Position numbers and translations under genes: made by a program. Below, one piece after another: positions 26,969-35,757 of a stretch of DNA of 64,000 nucleotides. The stretch lies in NCBI RefSeq assembly GCF_020042285.1, contig NZ_CP083388.1, positions 1,142,001-1,206,000 on the forward strand. Reading direction: 5' to 3'. The notes below the pieces were generated by a model. It had not been told where the DNA came from. It made no database searches and saw nothing but the letters and a program-made list of their open reading frames with translations. How positions within the stretch are numbered: position 1 is the first letter of the stretch; each line of letters starts with the position of its first letter. This DNA comes from Ferruginibacter albus (GTDB taxonomy: Bacteria > Bacteroidota > Bacteroidia > Chitinophagales > Chitinophagaceae).

Positions 26969-28067
26969 GTGTTTCCGTTTCTATTGACAATTTTTTGTAA
27001 AGAGTAAGAGCCTGGGCCACTACCTGGTCCATATTATAATACTTGTAAGTTGCCAATCTTCCAACAAAATGTACATTGGCACTTTGTGCGGCCAACTGCT
27101 GATATTTTTTATATAATTCAGCATTTTCAGGTCTTGGCACAGGATAGTAAGGATCACCCTCCTCTTTTGGATATTCATATACAACAGATGTTTTGGAATG
27201 TCTTTGTCCTGTGAGGTATTTAAATTCGGTAACTCTCGTATAAGGATGTTCGTTAGGAAAATTAACCGTACCTGTAGGTTGGTATTTTTCTGTTTCAATT
27301 GTTTCAAAATGAAATTCTAAAGACCGGTAAGGTAATTTGCCATAGCAATAATCAAAGTAATAATCAACGGGCCCGGTATAAATCATTTTCTTAAAAGGAA
27401 TTATTTTTTCTACTTCTTTGTAATCCGTGTTCAGCATCACTTTAATATTAGGATGTGCCAACATGTTCTCAAACATTTTAGTATATCCTAATAAAGGCAT
27501 TGCCTGGTAAGTGTCTGTGAAATAACGATCATCCCTATTGCTTCTTACCGGGATACGTGCTGTTACAGAAGCATCCAGCTCTGATGGATCAAGATTCCAT
27601 TGCTTTTTTGTATAGCCTTTGAAAAACTTTTCGTACAACTCTCTTCCTATCTTATTTACTACAACATCTTCAGATGTTAGGATTCTGTCTTTTTTCTCTG
27701 CTTTGGAATTAAAAAAATCATCCACCTGGGAACATGAGAGCTGCAGGTTATAGAGGGTATTGATCGTATTCATATTAATAGGAATAGGCACTAACATACC
27801 ATCCACACTTGCTAGTACACGATGTTCATAAGGACGCCAGGTTGTAAAATTCCCTAAATACTCATAAACCTCTTTAGAGTTGGTATGAAATATATGCGGA
27901 CCATATTTATGAACTAATATTCCATCCTTATTAAAATAATCATACGTGTTACCACCAATATGATTGCGTTTATCAACAAGAATTACTTTTTTGTCCAATT
28001 TTGTGGCTAAACGTTCTGCTAAAACTGCTCCTGCTAGACCTGCACCTACAATCATATAATCAAACAT
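26928..28067 (-). CDS. glf: UDP-galactopyranose mutase
   Basis: 379 residues. The FAD-binding start is DYMIVGAGLAGAVLAERLA, followed by HIGGNTYDYFNKDGILVHKY, GPHIFHTNSKEVYEYL, TKKQWNLDPSELDASVTARIP-type segment, and the C-terminal GRLATYKYYNMDQVVAQAL. It interconverts UDP-galactopyranose and UDP-galactofuranose, the Galf donor for surface polysaccharide. Length fits the family. Its 3' end overlaps the GH1-RmlD gene by 41 bp, showing tight coupling. A glycosyltransferase gene lies 3.6 kb away (31675). Cytoplasmic, flavin-dependent. Confidence 0.95.
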   Translation of the reverse strand: MFDYMIVGAGLAGAVLAERLATKLDKKVILVDKRNHIGGNTYDYFNKDGILVHKYGPHIFHTNSKEVYEYLGNFTTWRPYEHRVLASVDGMLVPIPINMNTINTLYNLQLSCSQVDDFFNSKAEKKDRILTSEDVVVNKIGRELYEKFFKGYTKKQWNLDPSELDASVTARIPVRSNRDDRYFTDTYQAMPLLGYTKMFENMLAHPNIKVMLNTDYKEVEKIIPFKKMIYTGPVDYYFDYCYGKLPYRSLEFHFETIETEKYQPTGTVNFPNEHPYTRVTEFKYLTGQRHSKTSVVYEYPKEEGDPYYPVPRPENAELYKKYQQLAAQSANVHFVGRLATYKYYNMDQVVAQALTLYKKLSIETETHVNGYKLPALQDS

Positions 28068-28709
28068 AAATTCCTTTTTTCTAAATAATTAAATGTATTA
28101 CTGGTATAAAAAAACATGCCAGTAATTTTTTAGTAAATAAAAATGTTTATAATAATTTAAGGCTGTAGATAACCTCAATGTGAGCAATTAGTTTCTCATA
28201 ATTCCTCACTTATAAGAATGCCATGCTTTAAAGTAACAAGCCGGTAACAATAACAAGTAAAGGAATTAATATAGAAGCAGTTTTCTAAAAGAATAAATCC
28301 TTTATATCGTTGATTGAAGGATAAGTATTTTCTAGTGGTTGCTTTTTATAGTAATATAAAAATTTTTTATTTTTTGAGATAAAGGAGTAATACAACTATA
28401 TCTAAAAAAGAAAATATTACGGTTAATAAGGATGCTACCGGAAATAGCATTAATAATAACTCTTGAAGTTTAATCATTTCTTTAATTGATGGATTCCCAC
28501 AAACTAAACCTGCAAAGCCGACAAAGAAAAAGATGTGCTATTATCAGGCCATATCACGCGTTAGACAGATTATTATTTACATGCTCAATTTAACCTCCCG
28601 AAACTTTGTAAATATCTTTTAGTTATTATCCATCAGAAATCATTTTTTATATTATACTTCAAATCATAAATCCTTTTATCCATTTGAATTTAGTGCTGCA
28701 TTAAGTAAT
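28068..28709. other. 642-bp intergenic region
   Basis: No complete gene. One frame at about 28392-28467 reads SNTTISKKENITVNKDATGN before a stop and looks like a piece of a hydrophilic protein without a start. Otherwise A/T-rich, with no RNA or terminator recognised. Confidence 0.3.
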
Positions 28710-28907
28710 TTAAAGCCCAGCTCTTTTAGGTTCTTTATCAAAATATTGTTTTACAGTATCTGATGCGGTTCCTACTGTTGCAACTGCATCTATCAGTTCT
28801 TCTTTTGTTACATGCAAAATCTCACACCAATATTCAATTTCTAATTTCTCCATAATATTTATCCGCTTCTCATCAAGTGGTATTTTCTTTTTATTATCGT
28901 AACTCAT
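28710..28907 (-). CDS. DUF3606 family protein (intact copy)
   Basis: 65 residues: MSYDNKKKIPLDEKRINIME, then IEYWCEILHVTKEELIDAV and ATVGTASDTVKQYFDKEPKR. The pattern of a basic N-terminus, Y-W-x(2)-L and AVxxVGT is DUF3606. Members are small, widespread and uncharacterised. Two dead copies of the same gene lie in the segmental duplication (17019 and 47568), so this is the only intact one. Cytoplasmic. Confidence 0.8.
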   Translation of the reverse strand: MSYDNKKKIPLDEKRINIMEKLEIEYWCEILHVTKEELIDAVATVGTASDTVKQYFDKEPKRAGL

Positions 28908-28979
28908 GTTTATCGTTTTTCAATTAGAAACAATTTGCAGACCAATTTCTTCTTTTGCACTTAATATTCTATACAATAA

Positions 28980-29345
28980 TTATACTTTCACTTTTATATA
29001 GAGATTTATTTTATCAAATAGCTCTTTTATATCAAAAGGTTTTTCTAAATAATCTTCTCCGCAAATCCCTTTACATGATCCCAATAATTTGGGGCTGACT
29101 GACATCATTATAACAGGAATATCCTTAGTATTACAATTTGATTTTAGATCTAAGCATATTTGCCTCCCATCTGAATCTCTTAGTAATATATCGAGTATAA
29201 TTAAGTCAGGCTTTTGTTTACTTAGTTCTTTTAAAAAGCAAGATTCATTAGCAACAGACCGCAGCCCCATACCTTTATACTTAAAAAGCATTTGAAACAT
29301 TTTCAACATATCTATGTTGTCTTCAAGAAGTAAAATGTCAGCCAT
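28980..29345 (-). CDS. Receiver-only response regulator
   Basis: 121 residues, a single receiver domain. Acidic residues E8/D9, phospho-acceptor D52 (IILDILLRDSDG), S82 and K102-P103 are in place. No output domain follows. It may act as a phosphate shuttle or sink for the kinases of the island. It is transcribed with the same polarity as the DUF3606 gene, 72 bp upstream of it, so they might share a transcript. Confidence 0.85.
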   Translation of the reverse strand: MADILLLEDNIDMLKMFQMLFKYKGMGLRSVANESCFLKELSKQKPDLIILDILLRDSDGRQICLDLKSNCNTKDIPVIMMSVSPKLLGSCKGICGEDYLEKPFDIKELFDKINLYIKVKV

Positions 29346-29524
29346 ATTTAATTAAATAAGGTTTAACGATGGCTGGGCTAGTAAGTAAAACTAAAGAATA
29401 CTTACTTCCTTGCAAACAATGTGTGAATTATATAAACACAACATTTTTTTAGACAATAATGAAATTGGAAGAAAATTTAGATGGCATGTTTTGTGATTAT
29501 TAGTAGTTGAAAAATAAAGAGTAA

Positions 29525-30136
29525 ATGGATATGCATTATGTAGATTATATAAATATTCTTCCTATACAAAATCTTGGTAAGGAAATAATAATTGAAAAAA
29601 AGATAGAATTCTCACCACATGCTTCAGCGAAAAAAGTCTATGAATTAGTGAAAGATCGTTTACTGCATGTAAATGATTGGTATAAAATTGGAGGTTTCTC
29701 CCGTTTTCAAATTATAAATGCAAATGGTGTATCGGTAAATAGAAGAATAATAAATGGCGATTATTTACGTATTGATGTTCCAGGCCCAGGTAGTAAAATT
29801 GGAAGGGGATATGATTGGGTACGTGTAGAAGAATTAATTGAAATCAATGAAGAAGATATTAATAGTATTGGTTTTAGAGTACGCCCTGCTCATTATCCAT
29901 TTGGAGAAAAAAATAATATAGCACATTTCTTTTCTTCAAAAACTACCAGTTGCTTTATAATAACAAGAAATGAAAAATCAATTCTTATAACTATTATTGA
30001 TCGTAATATCATTCCTAATAGTGATATAATTTCATGGACTGATAAACTTCGTCATAGATTTATTACTCTTGTTTATGTATTTTCTAAATTGCAATGGAGA
30101 AAACTAGCTAATGGATTAATAGCTGATAAACTCTAG
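29525..30136 (+). CDS. Hypothetical protein (203 aa), possibly SRPBCC-like
   Basis: 203 residues without membrane helices. A segment with FSPHASAKKVYELVKDR, GGFSRFQIINANG, YLRIDVPGPGSKIGRGYDWV and ITRNEKSILITIIDRN shows the alternating beta pattern of the START/polyketide-cyclase fold (SRPBCC), which binds hydrophobic ligands. This is only a fold suggestion; I recognise no named family. The gene stands alone and ends before a terminator hairpin at 30199. Confidence 0.5.
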   Translation: MDMHYVDYINILPIQNLGKEIIIEKKIEFSPHASAKKVYELVKDRLLHVNDWYKIGGFSRFQIINANGVSVNRRIINGDYLRIDVPGPGSKIGRGYDWVRVEELIEINEEDINSIGFRVRPAHYPFGEKNNIAHFFSSKTTSCFIITRNEKSILITIIDRNIIPNSDIISWTDKLRHRFITLVYVFSKLQWRKLANGLIADKL

Positions 30137-30198
30137 GAATCGAAAAAATTAAAAATTTGATGCTTGGATAAATCTTATCCGGTTATAGCTAAGCAAAA

Positions 30199-30230
30199 AC
30201 TCCGAGGTTTAGCCTCAGAGTCGTATAATT
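30199..30230. terminator. Terminator hairpin between convergent genes
   Basis: ACTCCGAGG, loop, CCTCAGAGT (one mismatch) at 30199-30221, followed by an A/T-rich stretch. It lies between the convergent genes 29525 and 30247. Confidence 0.55.
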
Positions 30231-30246
30231 TATAGGAAAGAAATTA

Positions 30247-30714
30247 TTAATTTGCTTTCATTTTTATTTCTCCTTGCTTGTCTACTTTTCTATCGCCTTT
30301 GTCTATCCAATTTTTTTCCAACATTGTAGAGTCTATCATTTTACCACCCTCATCCATTATATCTCCGGTCATTTTTATTGTAGCGCCATTCTGCATCCTT
30401 ATTTTTTTTCCATGAATATCCATCTTTCCATTATTCATTACAATAGTGCCGTTATTAAGTTTTATTATGCCTTTTAATTGTTCCCATTTTCCATTTTTCA
30501 TAACCATTACTTTATTATCTTTCATGGTCAAATCGCCTTCTCCAATTGCAGAAGTTGTTGTGTGTATTGAAGTGTCGTCGGTGGTGGTATTTATGTGATC
30601 GGTAGCAGGTTTTACAATAACAGCAGAATCCGTTTCGTTTGCATTAGTTGAACTACTGTTATTACATGCTGCCAAATTGAATACAGCAATACAAATAATA
30701 AATATTTTTTTCAT
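30247..30714 (-). CDS. DUF6799-type lipoprotein
   Basis: 155 residues. The signal MKKIFIICIAVFNLAACNNS has a lipobox LAAC, so it is a lipoprotein. A polar linker precedes the DUF6799 repeats (DNKVMVMKNGKWEQLKG, NGTIVMNNGKMDIHGKKIRM), which look like repeated short beta hairpins. The function of the family is unknown. It is followed on the same strand by nothing, and preceded by the OmpA-like barrel gene at 30755 (41 bp), so they may be cotranscribed. Confidence 0.75.
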   Translation of the reverse strand: MKKIFIICIAVFNLAACNNSSSTNANETDSAVIVKPATDHINTTTDDTSIHTTTSAIGEGDLTMKDNKVMVMKNGKWEQLKGIIKLNNGTIVMNNGKMDIHGKKIRMQNGATIKMTGDIMDEGGKMIDSTMLEKNWIDKGDRKVDKQGEIKMKAN

Positions 30715-30754
30715 TGTATGATTTTTGTTTAGTGAGAATGCTTATTTGTATTTA

Positions 30755-31339
30755 CTATTTAGGAGTGGCAAGTGTTCTTAATTTTTTCCCCGGTATATAT
30801 ATTTGAAAACCTAAACTTGCAGTAATAGCATTATCAGTTGTAGAATTACCAAAACCCACTGTTAAGTTGTATTTTGCCAAAGCTTCTAAGGCTACATTTG
30901 AAGTAATAAAGTAAGATAATCCCGGACCAATACCTACTCCTAAGCCATTTGTACTTGTATGAGGAATATTTGTTCCAGAAGTATTTTGTCCAAATACGCC
31001 AACGTTGGCTTCTAAAAACCATTTTGTTTTTCTAACAAGATCAGTAGTTGCAGAACCAAAATAAGAGCGACCAAATACGCCAATCCCATAGTTAATGGTT
31101 GTTGCACCTTTTTGTGTTGCTATACCAAAAGTAAATTGCGCACCTACTAATTTGTTATCATGTATGAACCATCCCATTTTAGGGTCAATAGTTATAGCAA
31201 AGATTGTATTGCCTGATTGAAGGTCTAAATTTAAATGACTGATATCGCCTCCCACAAGTACATTTCCTTTCTGCGTTTGTGCTTTAACAGATATAATTGA
31301 TAATACAATTGTAATTGATAGTAGAAATAATTTTCTCAT
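30755..31339 (-). CDS. Outer membrane beta-barrel protein
   Basis: 194 residues: Sec signal peptide (MRKLFLLSITIVLSIISVKAQ), then eight-strand barrel-like sequence with alternating aromatics and glycines (IDPKMGWFIHDNKLVGAQF, YGIGVFGRSYFGSAT, WFLEANVGVFGQNTSG, LGVGIGPGLSYFITSN, TASLGFQIYIPGKK). It belongs to the porin-family small barrels of Bacteroidota outer membranes. Ligand or role unknown. Start ATG 31339. Confidence 0.8.
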   Translation of the reverse strand: MRKLFLLSITIVLSIISVKAQTQKGNVLVGGDISHLNLDLQSGNTIFAITIDPKMGWFIHDNKLVGAQFTFGIATQKGATTINYGIGVFGRSYFGSATTDLVRKTKWFLEANVGVFGQNTSGTNIPHTSTNGLGVGIGPGLSYFITSNVALEALAKYNLTVGFGNSTTDNAITASLGFQIYIPGKKLRTLATPK

Positions 31340-31674
31340 AATTTAATTATGTTTTAATGGTAGTTAAATTAACTTAAGTAAGAATTACTTAAATTATTAC
31401 ATGCTATACTTATTAATAATCATGCCTGAGAAATTAGTAATTGATACAGGCCTGTGAATTTTACAAGCTTTTTAAATAATTATATAAAATCTTTATTTAC
31501 AGAATATTAAATAGTAGAAATATTACCTCATTATTTTTTTTAATTTATTTTTTCTTGCACTAAATGGGCAAAGCCTTGCCCGTACTAAATTTTTATTGCC
31601 TCCAATTCTATTGGTATGTGTTTTGAAATCTACCTGCGATAACTTTTATCACTTTTAACGTTAATTGAATTGTT
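31340..31674. other. 335-bp intergenic region between divergent genes
   Basis: A short hairpin GGGCAA-AGCC-TTGCCC is visible at about 31565-31580. No gene or RNA is recognised; promoters for both neighbours must lie here. Confidence 0.35.
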
Positions 31675-32826
31675 ATGGATCTAATTTGCTTTTGTCATTT
31701 AAGATGGAATTTTGTTTTTCAACGTCCCCAACATTTAATAAGCAGGTTTGCAAAATCTTATCGTGTATTTTATATCGAAGAGCCTATTTTCTCTAAGGAC
31801 AACGATAGCTATACAATTAAAATAACAGAACAAAATGTTTTGGTTGTTACTCTTAACTTAAAAGAAGATAGTGGAGATATTAACAATCGTCAAAGAAAAT
31901 TAATAGATCATCTTTTTAAAACGCAAGCTATTAATAAGTACATGTTTTGGTATTATAGTCCTATGTTTCTTCCAATAACAAGGCACTTGAATCCTGAGCT
32001 TACAATATACGATTGTATGGATGAGCTTTCCTGTTTTAAGTTTGCACCTGCTGAAATTAAAAAGCTTGAAACAGAGTTATTGAAAAAAGCGGAGATAGTT
32101 TTTACAGGTGGACATTCTCTTTATGAAGCAAAGAAACATCACCATCATAATATATATCCTTTTCCGAGTAGTATTGATAAAGCGCATTTTGCAAAAGCAA
32201 GGAACAGTAAAATAATTGATCCATTTGATCAAAAAAATATTCCTTACCCACGCATAGGTTTTTGTGGAGTAATTGATGAGCGTTTTGATATCGAATTAAT
32301 AAGAACTGTTGCACAAAAAAAGCCGGACTGGCAGATTGTCTTAATAGGTCCGGTAGTTAAGATAGATTCATTAACATTACCTGTAGCAGCCAATATACAT
32401 TATTTGGGGGCTAAGCAATATCAAGAGTTGCCTTCTTATATCAAAGGATGGCAATTAACAATGATACCTTTTGCAATCAATGAGGCTACTAAATATATCA
32501 GTCCAACTAAAACACCCGAATATCTTGCCGCCGGCAAGCCGGTAATTTCTACTGCAATAAAAGATGTAGTACATCCTTACGGGACAAATAAACTTGTTCA
32601 TATTATAAAGCAGGCAGATGACTTTATTGCTATTGCTGAAAAACAATTCACTATGAAACCACAGGATTTAAACATATGGCTTCATGAAGTAGATGTATTT
32701 CTTGCAAATAATTCTTGGGATAAAACGTGGAACGATATACATAGCTTAGTAAAACAAACATTGGCAAGCCGATCAGGTAAGCAAGTATCTATCCTACCTA
32801 TTAATTATAATATTCTTAGCGCATAA
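31675..32826 (+). CDS. GT4-like glycosyltransferase
   Basis: 383 residues. The start MDLICFCHLRWNFVFQRPQH with LISRFAKSYRVFYIEEPIF and the C-terminal PTKTPEYLAAGKPVISTAI are typical of family-1/4 glycosyltransferases of the TuaH/teichuronic-acid type. DYDCMDELSCFKF-like and IGFCGVIDERFDIEL segments match. It transfers a sugar from a nucleotide-sugar donor to a surface glycan. Its likely partners are glf and the GH1-RmlD fusion 3.6 kb away. Acceptor unknown. ATG 31675. Confidence 0.85.
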   Translation: MDLICFCHLRWNFVFQRPQHLISRFAKSYRVFYIEEPIFSKDNDSYTIKITEQNVLVVTLNLKEDSGDINNRQRKLIDHLFKTQAINKYMFWYYSPMFLPITRHLNPELTIYDCMDELSCFKFAPAEIKKLETELLKKAEIVFTGGHSLYEAKKHHHHNIYPFPSSIDKAHFAKARNSKIIDPFDQKNIPYPRIGFCGVIDERFDIELIRTVAQKKPDWQIVLIGPVVKIDSLTLPVAANIHYLGAKQYQELPSYIKGWQLTMIPFAINEATKYISPTKTPEYLAAGKPVISTAIKDVVHPYGTNKLVHIIKQADDFIAIAEKQFTMKPQDLNIWLHEVDVFLANNSWDKTWNDIHSLVKQTLASRSGKQVSILPINYNILSA

Positions 32827-32880
32827 TAATAGTGGATACACTGCCAATCAATAAAAATTATAACAAATAAAATTAAATAC

Positions 32881-35034
32881 ATGGCAAAGGATAAACAACC
32901 CGAAGAAATTACCAATGATAAATTAACCGATCTAAACTTGAACAAAGAAAATGGGAAAGATCAATTTTTATCAACCAATCATGGCGTTAAAATAAATGAC
33001 GATCAAAATTCATTAAAAGCAGGAAACCGCGGCGGCACTTTGTTGGAAGATTTTATACTACGAGAAAAGATAACACACTTTGATCATGAGCGTATTCCTG
33101 AACGAGTAGTGCATGCACGTGGCTCTGCAGCACATGGAACGTTCCAGGTGTATGAATGTATGAGCTCTTTAACTAAAGCAGGATTATTTCAAGACCCTTC
33201 TGTTACAACGCCTGTATTTGTGCGCTTTTCAACAGTAGCTGGTTCAAGAGGTTCAACAGATTTAGCAAGAGATGTACGAGGATTTGCGGTTAAATTTTAT
33301 ACACAGGAAGGTATTTTTGATTTGGTGGGTAATAACATGCCTGTATTTTTTATACAGGATGCTACTAAGTTTCCTGATCTCATTCATGCAGTTAAACCAG
33401 AACCGGATAATGAGATTCCCCAGGCAGCTTCTGCACATAATACGTTTTGGGATTTTATATCACTTATGCCTGAATCTACTCACATGATATTATGGTTAAT
33501 GAGTGATCGTTCACTTCCAAGAAGTTATCGAATGATGGAAGGATTTGGCGTGCATACGTTTCGTTTTATAAACGAAGCGGGTGAATCAAATTTTGTAAAA
33601 TTTCATTGGAAGCCTTTATTAGGCGTACATTCTGTTGCATGGGATGAGGCACAGAAGATATCCGGTAAAGATCCTGACTTTCATCGTCGTGATTTGTGGG
33701 AGGCTATTGAAAGCGGTGCTTTTCCTGAATGGGAATTAGGTGTTCAGATAGTTTCGGAGGAAGATGAATTTAAGTATGAGTTTGATCTGCTTGATCCAAC
33801 AAAATTAATTCCTGAAGAATTAGTGCCTGTTCAACGTATAGGTAAGATGACATTAAACAGGAACCCGGATAACTTTTTTGCAGAAACTGAACAGGTTGCT
33901 TTTCATATAGGTAATGTTGTTCCGGGTATTGATTTTACAAATGATCCGCTTTTACAAGGAAGATTATTTTCTTATACAGATACGCAGTTGATTCGTTTGG
34001 GTGGTCCAAACTTTCACGAGATACCAATTAACCGTTCTATCAATCCTGTACATAATAATCAACGTGATGGACACATGCGTCAAACCATCAATCAGGGAAA
34101 AGTAAGTTATCATCCAAATTCGATGGGAGGAGGATGTCCGTTTCAGGCAAAAGCGTCTGAAGGTGGTTTCACTTCTTTTCCGGAAAGAATTGATGCCAAT
34201 AAGATAAGAGAAAGAAGTCCAAGCTTTTTAGATCATTACAGCCAGGCAACTTTATTCTTCAATAGTCAATCGGACGAAGAAAAAAATCATATAATCGATG
34301 CATTCAGTTTTGAATTAGGAAAGGTGGACATTGCATTTATAAGAGAACGTATGTTGGGCATATTGGCACAAGTAGATAGTACGCTTGCCAATGGAGTTGC
34401 TTACAAATTAGGTTTACATGTTCCTAAAGAAAAGCCCGTTAATGCAAGTGTTCCGGCAGATGCAGATCCTGCAACTTATCAATCTAAAATAGTTAAAAGT
34501 TCTTTAGATGTATCTGAAGCACTTAGTATGTCTGGTACGCCTAAAGATTCGATAAAGACACGCAAAGTAGCTATACTGGCCGCTGATGGCGTAACTGCAA
34601 ATTCTGTAGATACAATGAAGAAATCTTTATTGAAAGAAGGTGCTGTCGTAGAGATCATTTCAGTACGATTAGGTACACTCACAACAGACACAGAAACTGA
34701 GATACAGGTAGACAAAAGTTTTTTAACAGCGGCATCTGTCTTATATGATGCAGTATATGTACCACAAGGTATAGCAAGTGTTGGTACATTATCACAGGAT
34801 GGGGATGCCATTCATTTTTTGAACGAAGCGTATAAACATTGCAAAGCCATTTCTTTTGATAAAGAAGCAAAACAGGTGATAGATGAAACCTGCTTTAGTA
34901 AGATGGCTGAATTGGAACAAGACTTGGGTATTATAAATGGCGAAAGTATTAAAGACCTTGCAGATAAATTTATTACAGCAATAGCACAACATCGTTTTTG
35001 GGGACGTGAAAAACCAGGTAAAATACCTGCATAA
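32881..35034 (+). CDS. katE: Large-subunit catalase (HPII type)
   Basis: 717 residues, a clade-2 catalase. Catalytic H78 is in RVVHARGSAAHGTF, heme-ligand Y365 in RLFSYTDTQLIRLG. The core ends near 520 and a C-terminal DJ-1/flavodoxin-like domain (KVAILAADGVTANSVDTMKK ... IASVGTLSQDGDAIHFL) follows. It decomposes hydrogen peroxide in the cytoplasm. It is followed 32 bp on by the YciE copy 2 gene, then alcohol dehydrogenase and SDR genes, forming a stress module. E. coli katE is in the RpoS regulon; regulation here is not visible. Confidence 0.95.
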   Translation: MAKDKQPEEITNDKLTDLNLNKENGKDQFLSTNHGVKINDDQNSLKAGNRGGTLLEDFILREKITHFDHERIPERVVHARGSAAHGTFQVYECMSSLTKAGLFQDPSVTTPVFVRFSTVAGSRGSTDLARDVRGFAVKFYTQEGIFDLVGNNMPVFFIQDATKFPDLIHAVKPEPDNEIPQAASAHNTFWDFISLMPESTHMILWLMSDRSLPRSYRMMEGFGVHTFRFINEAGESNFVKFHWKPLLGVHSVAWDEAQKISGKDPDFHRRDLWEAIESGAFPEWELGVQIVSEEDEFKYEFDLLDPTKLIPEELVPVQRIGKMTLNRNPDNFFAETEQVAFHIGNVVPGIDFTNDPLLQGRLFSYTDTQLIRLGGPNFHEIPINRSINPVHNNQRDGHMRQTINQGKVSYHPNSMGGGCPFQAKASEGGFTSFPERIDANKIRERSPSFLDHYSQATLFFNSQSDEEKNHIIDAFSFELGKVDIAFIRERMLGILAQVDSTLANGVAYKLGLHVPKEKPVNASVPADADPATYQSKIVKSSLDVSEALSMSGTPKDSIKTRKVAILAADGVTANSVDTMKKSLLKEGAVVEIISVRLGTLTTDTETEIQVDKSFLTAASVLYDAVYVPQGIASVGTLSQDGDAIHFLNEAYKHCKAISFDKEAKQVIDETCFSKMAELEQDLGIINGESIKDLADKFITAIAQHRFWGREKPGKIPA

Positions 35035-35066
35035 ATAAAATAAATAAACATTTAAAATTAAAGATC

Positions 35067-35648
35067 ATGGCAAAAGCAAACGCAAAGGCAGCACCAAAAA
35101 AAGCGCCGGTTAAACAAATGAACGATACTTCTGAAAAAGATCCAATGTTAAAAGAGTTTTTTAGTGAAGAATTAAAAGATATCTATTGGGCAGAAAAACA
35201 TTTAACTAAAGTACTTCCTAAAATGGCAAAAGCTGCCACTTCACAGGAGTTGAAAAATGCTTTCACTGAACATTTGGAAGTTACTAAAACCCATATTTCA
35301 AGATTGGAACAGGTTTTTGAATTATTGAATCAAAAACCACAAGCTAAAAAATGTGATGCTATGGAAGGAATAACTAAAGAAGGAGATAGTATCATAGAAG
35401 ATACTGAAGCAGGTACAGCTACCAGAGATGTAGGATTAATACTGGCAGGACAAAAGGCTGAGCATTATGAAATTGCAACCTATGGCGGCTTGGCGCAACT
35501 GGCACGTACATTACAATTAGATGAAGCCGCAGAAATTTTGGAGAGTACGCTAGCAGAAGAAAAAGAAGCAGACACAATATTAACTGAAATTGCAGAAGAG
35601 AATATTAATTATTCTGCTGCTTCGGAAGGTAGCGAAGAAGATGAATAA
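35067..35648 (+). CDS. YciE/YciF-type ferritin-like protein (DUF892), copy 2
   Basis: 193 residues, a paralogue of the 20825 gene with the same core (EEFFSEELKDIYWAEKHLTK-like, EVTKTHISRLEQVFELLNQK, KKCDAMEGITKEGDSI, EHYEIATYGGLAQLARTL) and an Ala/Lys-rich N-terminus. It lies 32 bp after katE and ends before a terminator, so it is probably cotranscribed with catalase. The pairing of catalase and YciE is known from E. coli yciGFE-katN. Cytoplasmic ferritin-like di-iron protein. Confidence 0.9.
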   Translation: MAKANAKAAPKKAPVKQMNDTSEKDPMLKEFFSEELKDIYWAEKHLTKVLPKMAKAATSQELKNAFTEHLEVTKTHISRLEQVFELLNQKPQAKKCDAMEGITKEGDSIIEDTEAGTATRDVGLILAGQKAEHYEIATYGGLAQLARTLQLDEAAEILESTLAEEKEADTILTEIAEENINYSAASEGSEEDE

Positions 35649-35657
35649 TAAGTGTGT

Positions 35658-35690
35658 AACCCGGTTAATACAATACCCGGGTTTTTTATT
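35658..35690 (+). terminator. Rho-independent terminator after YciE copy 2
   Basis: AACCCGG (35658-35664) pairs with CCGGGTT (35677-35683), followed by TTTTTATT. It closes the catalase-YciE transcript. Confidence 0.88.
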
Positions 35691-35757
35691 TAAGGTAATA
35701 ATTGAAAATGATAATTATTGCTCTAAGGATTATAAATAATCACATAAAATTTAATTT

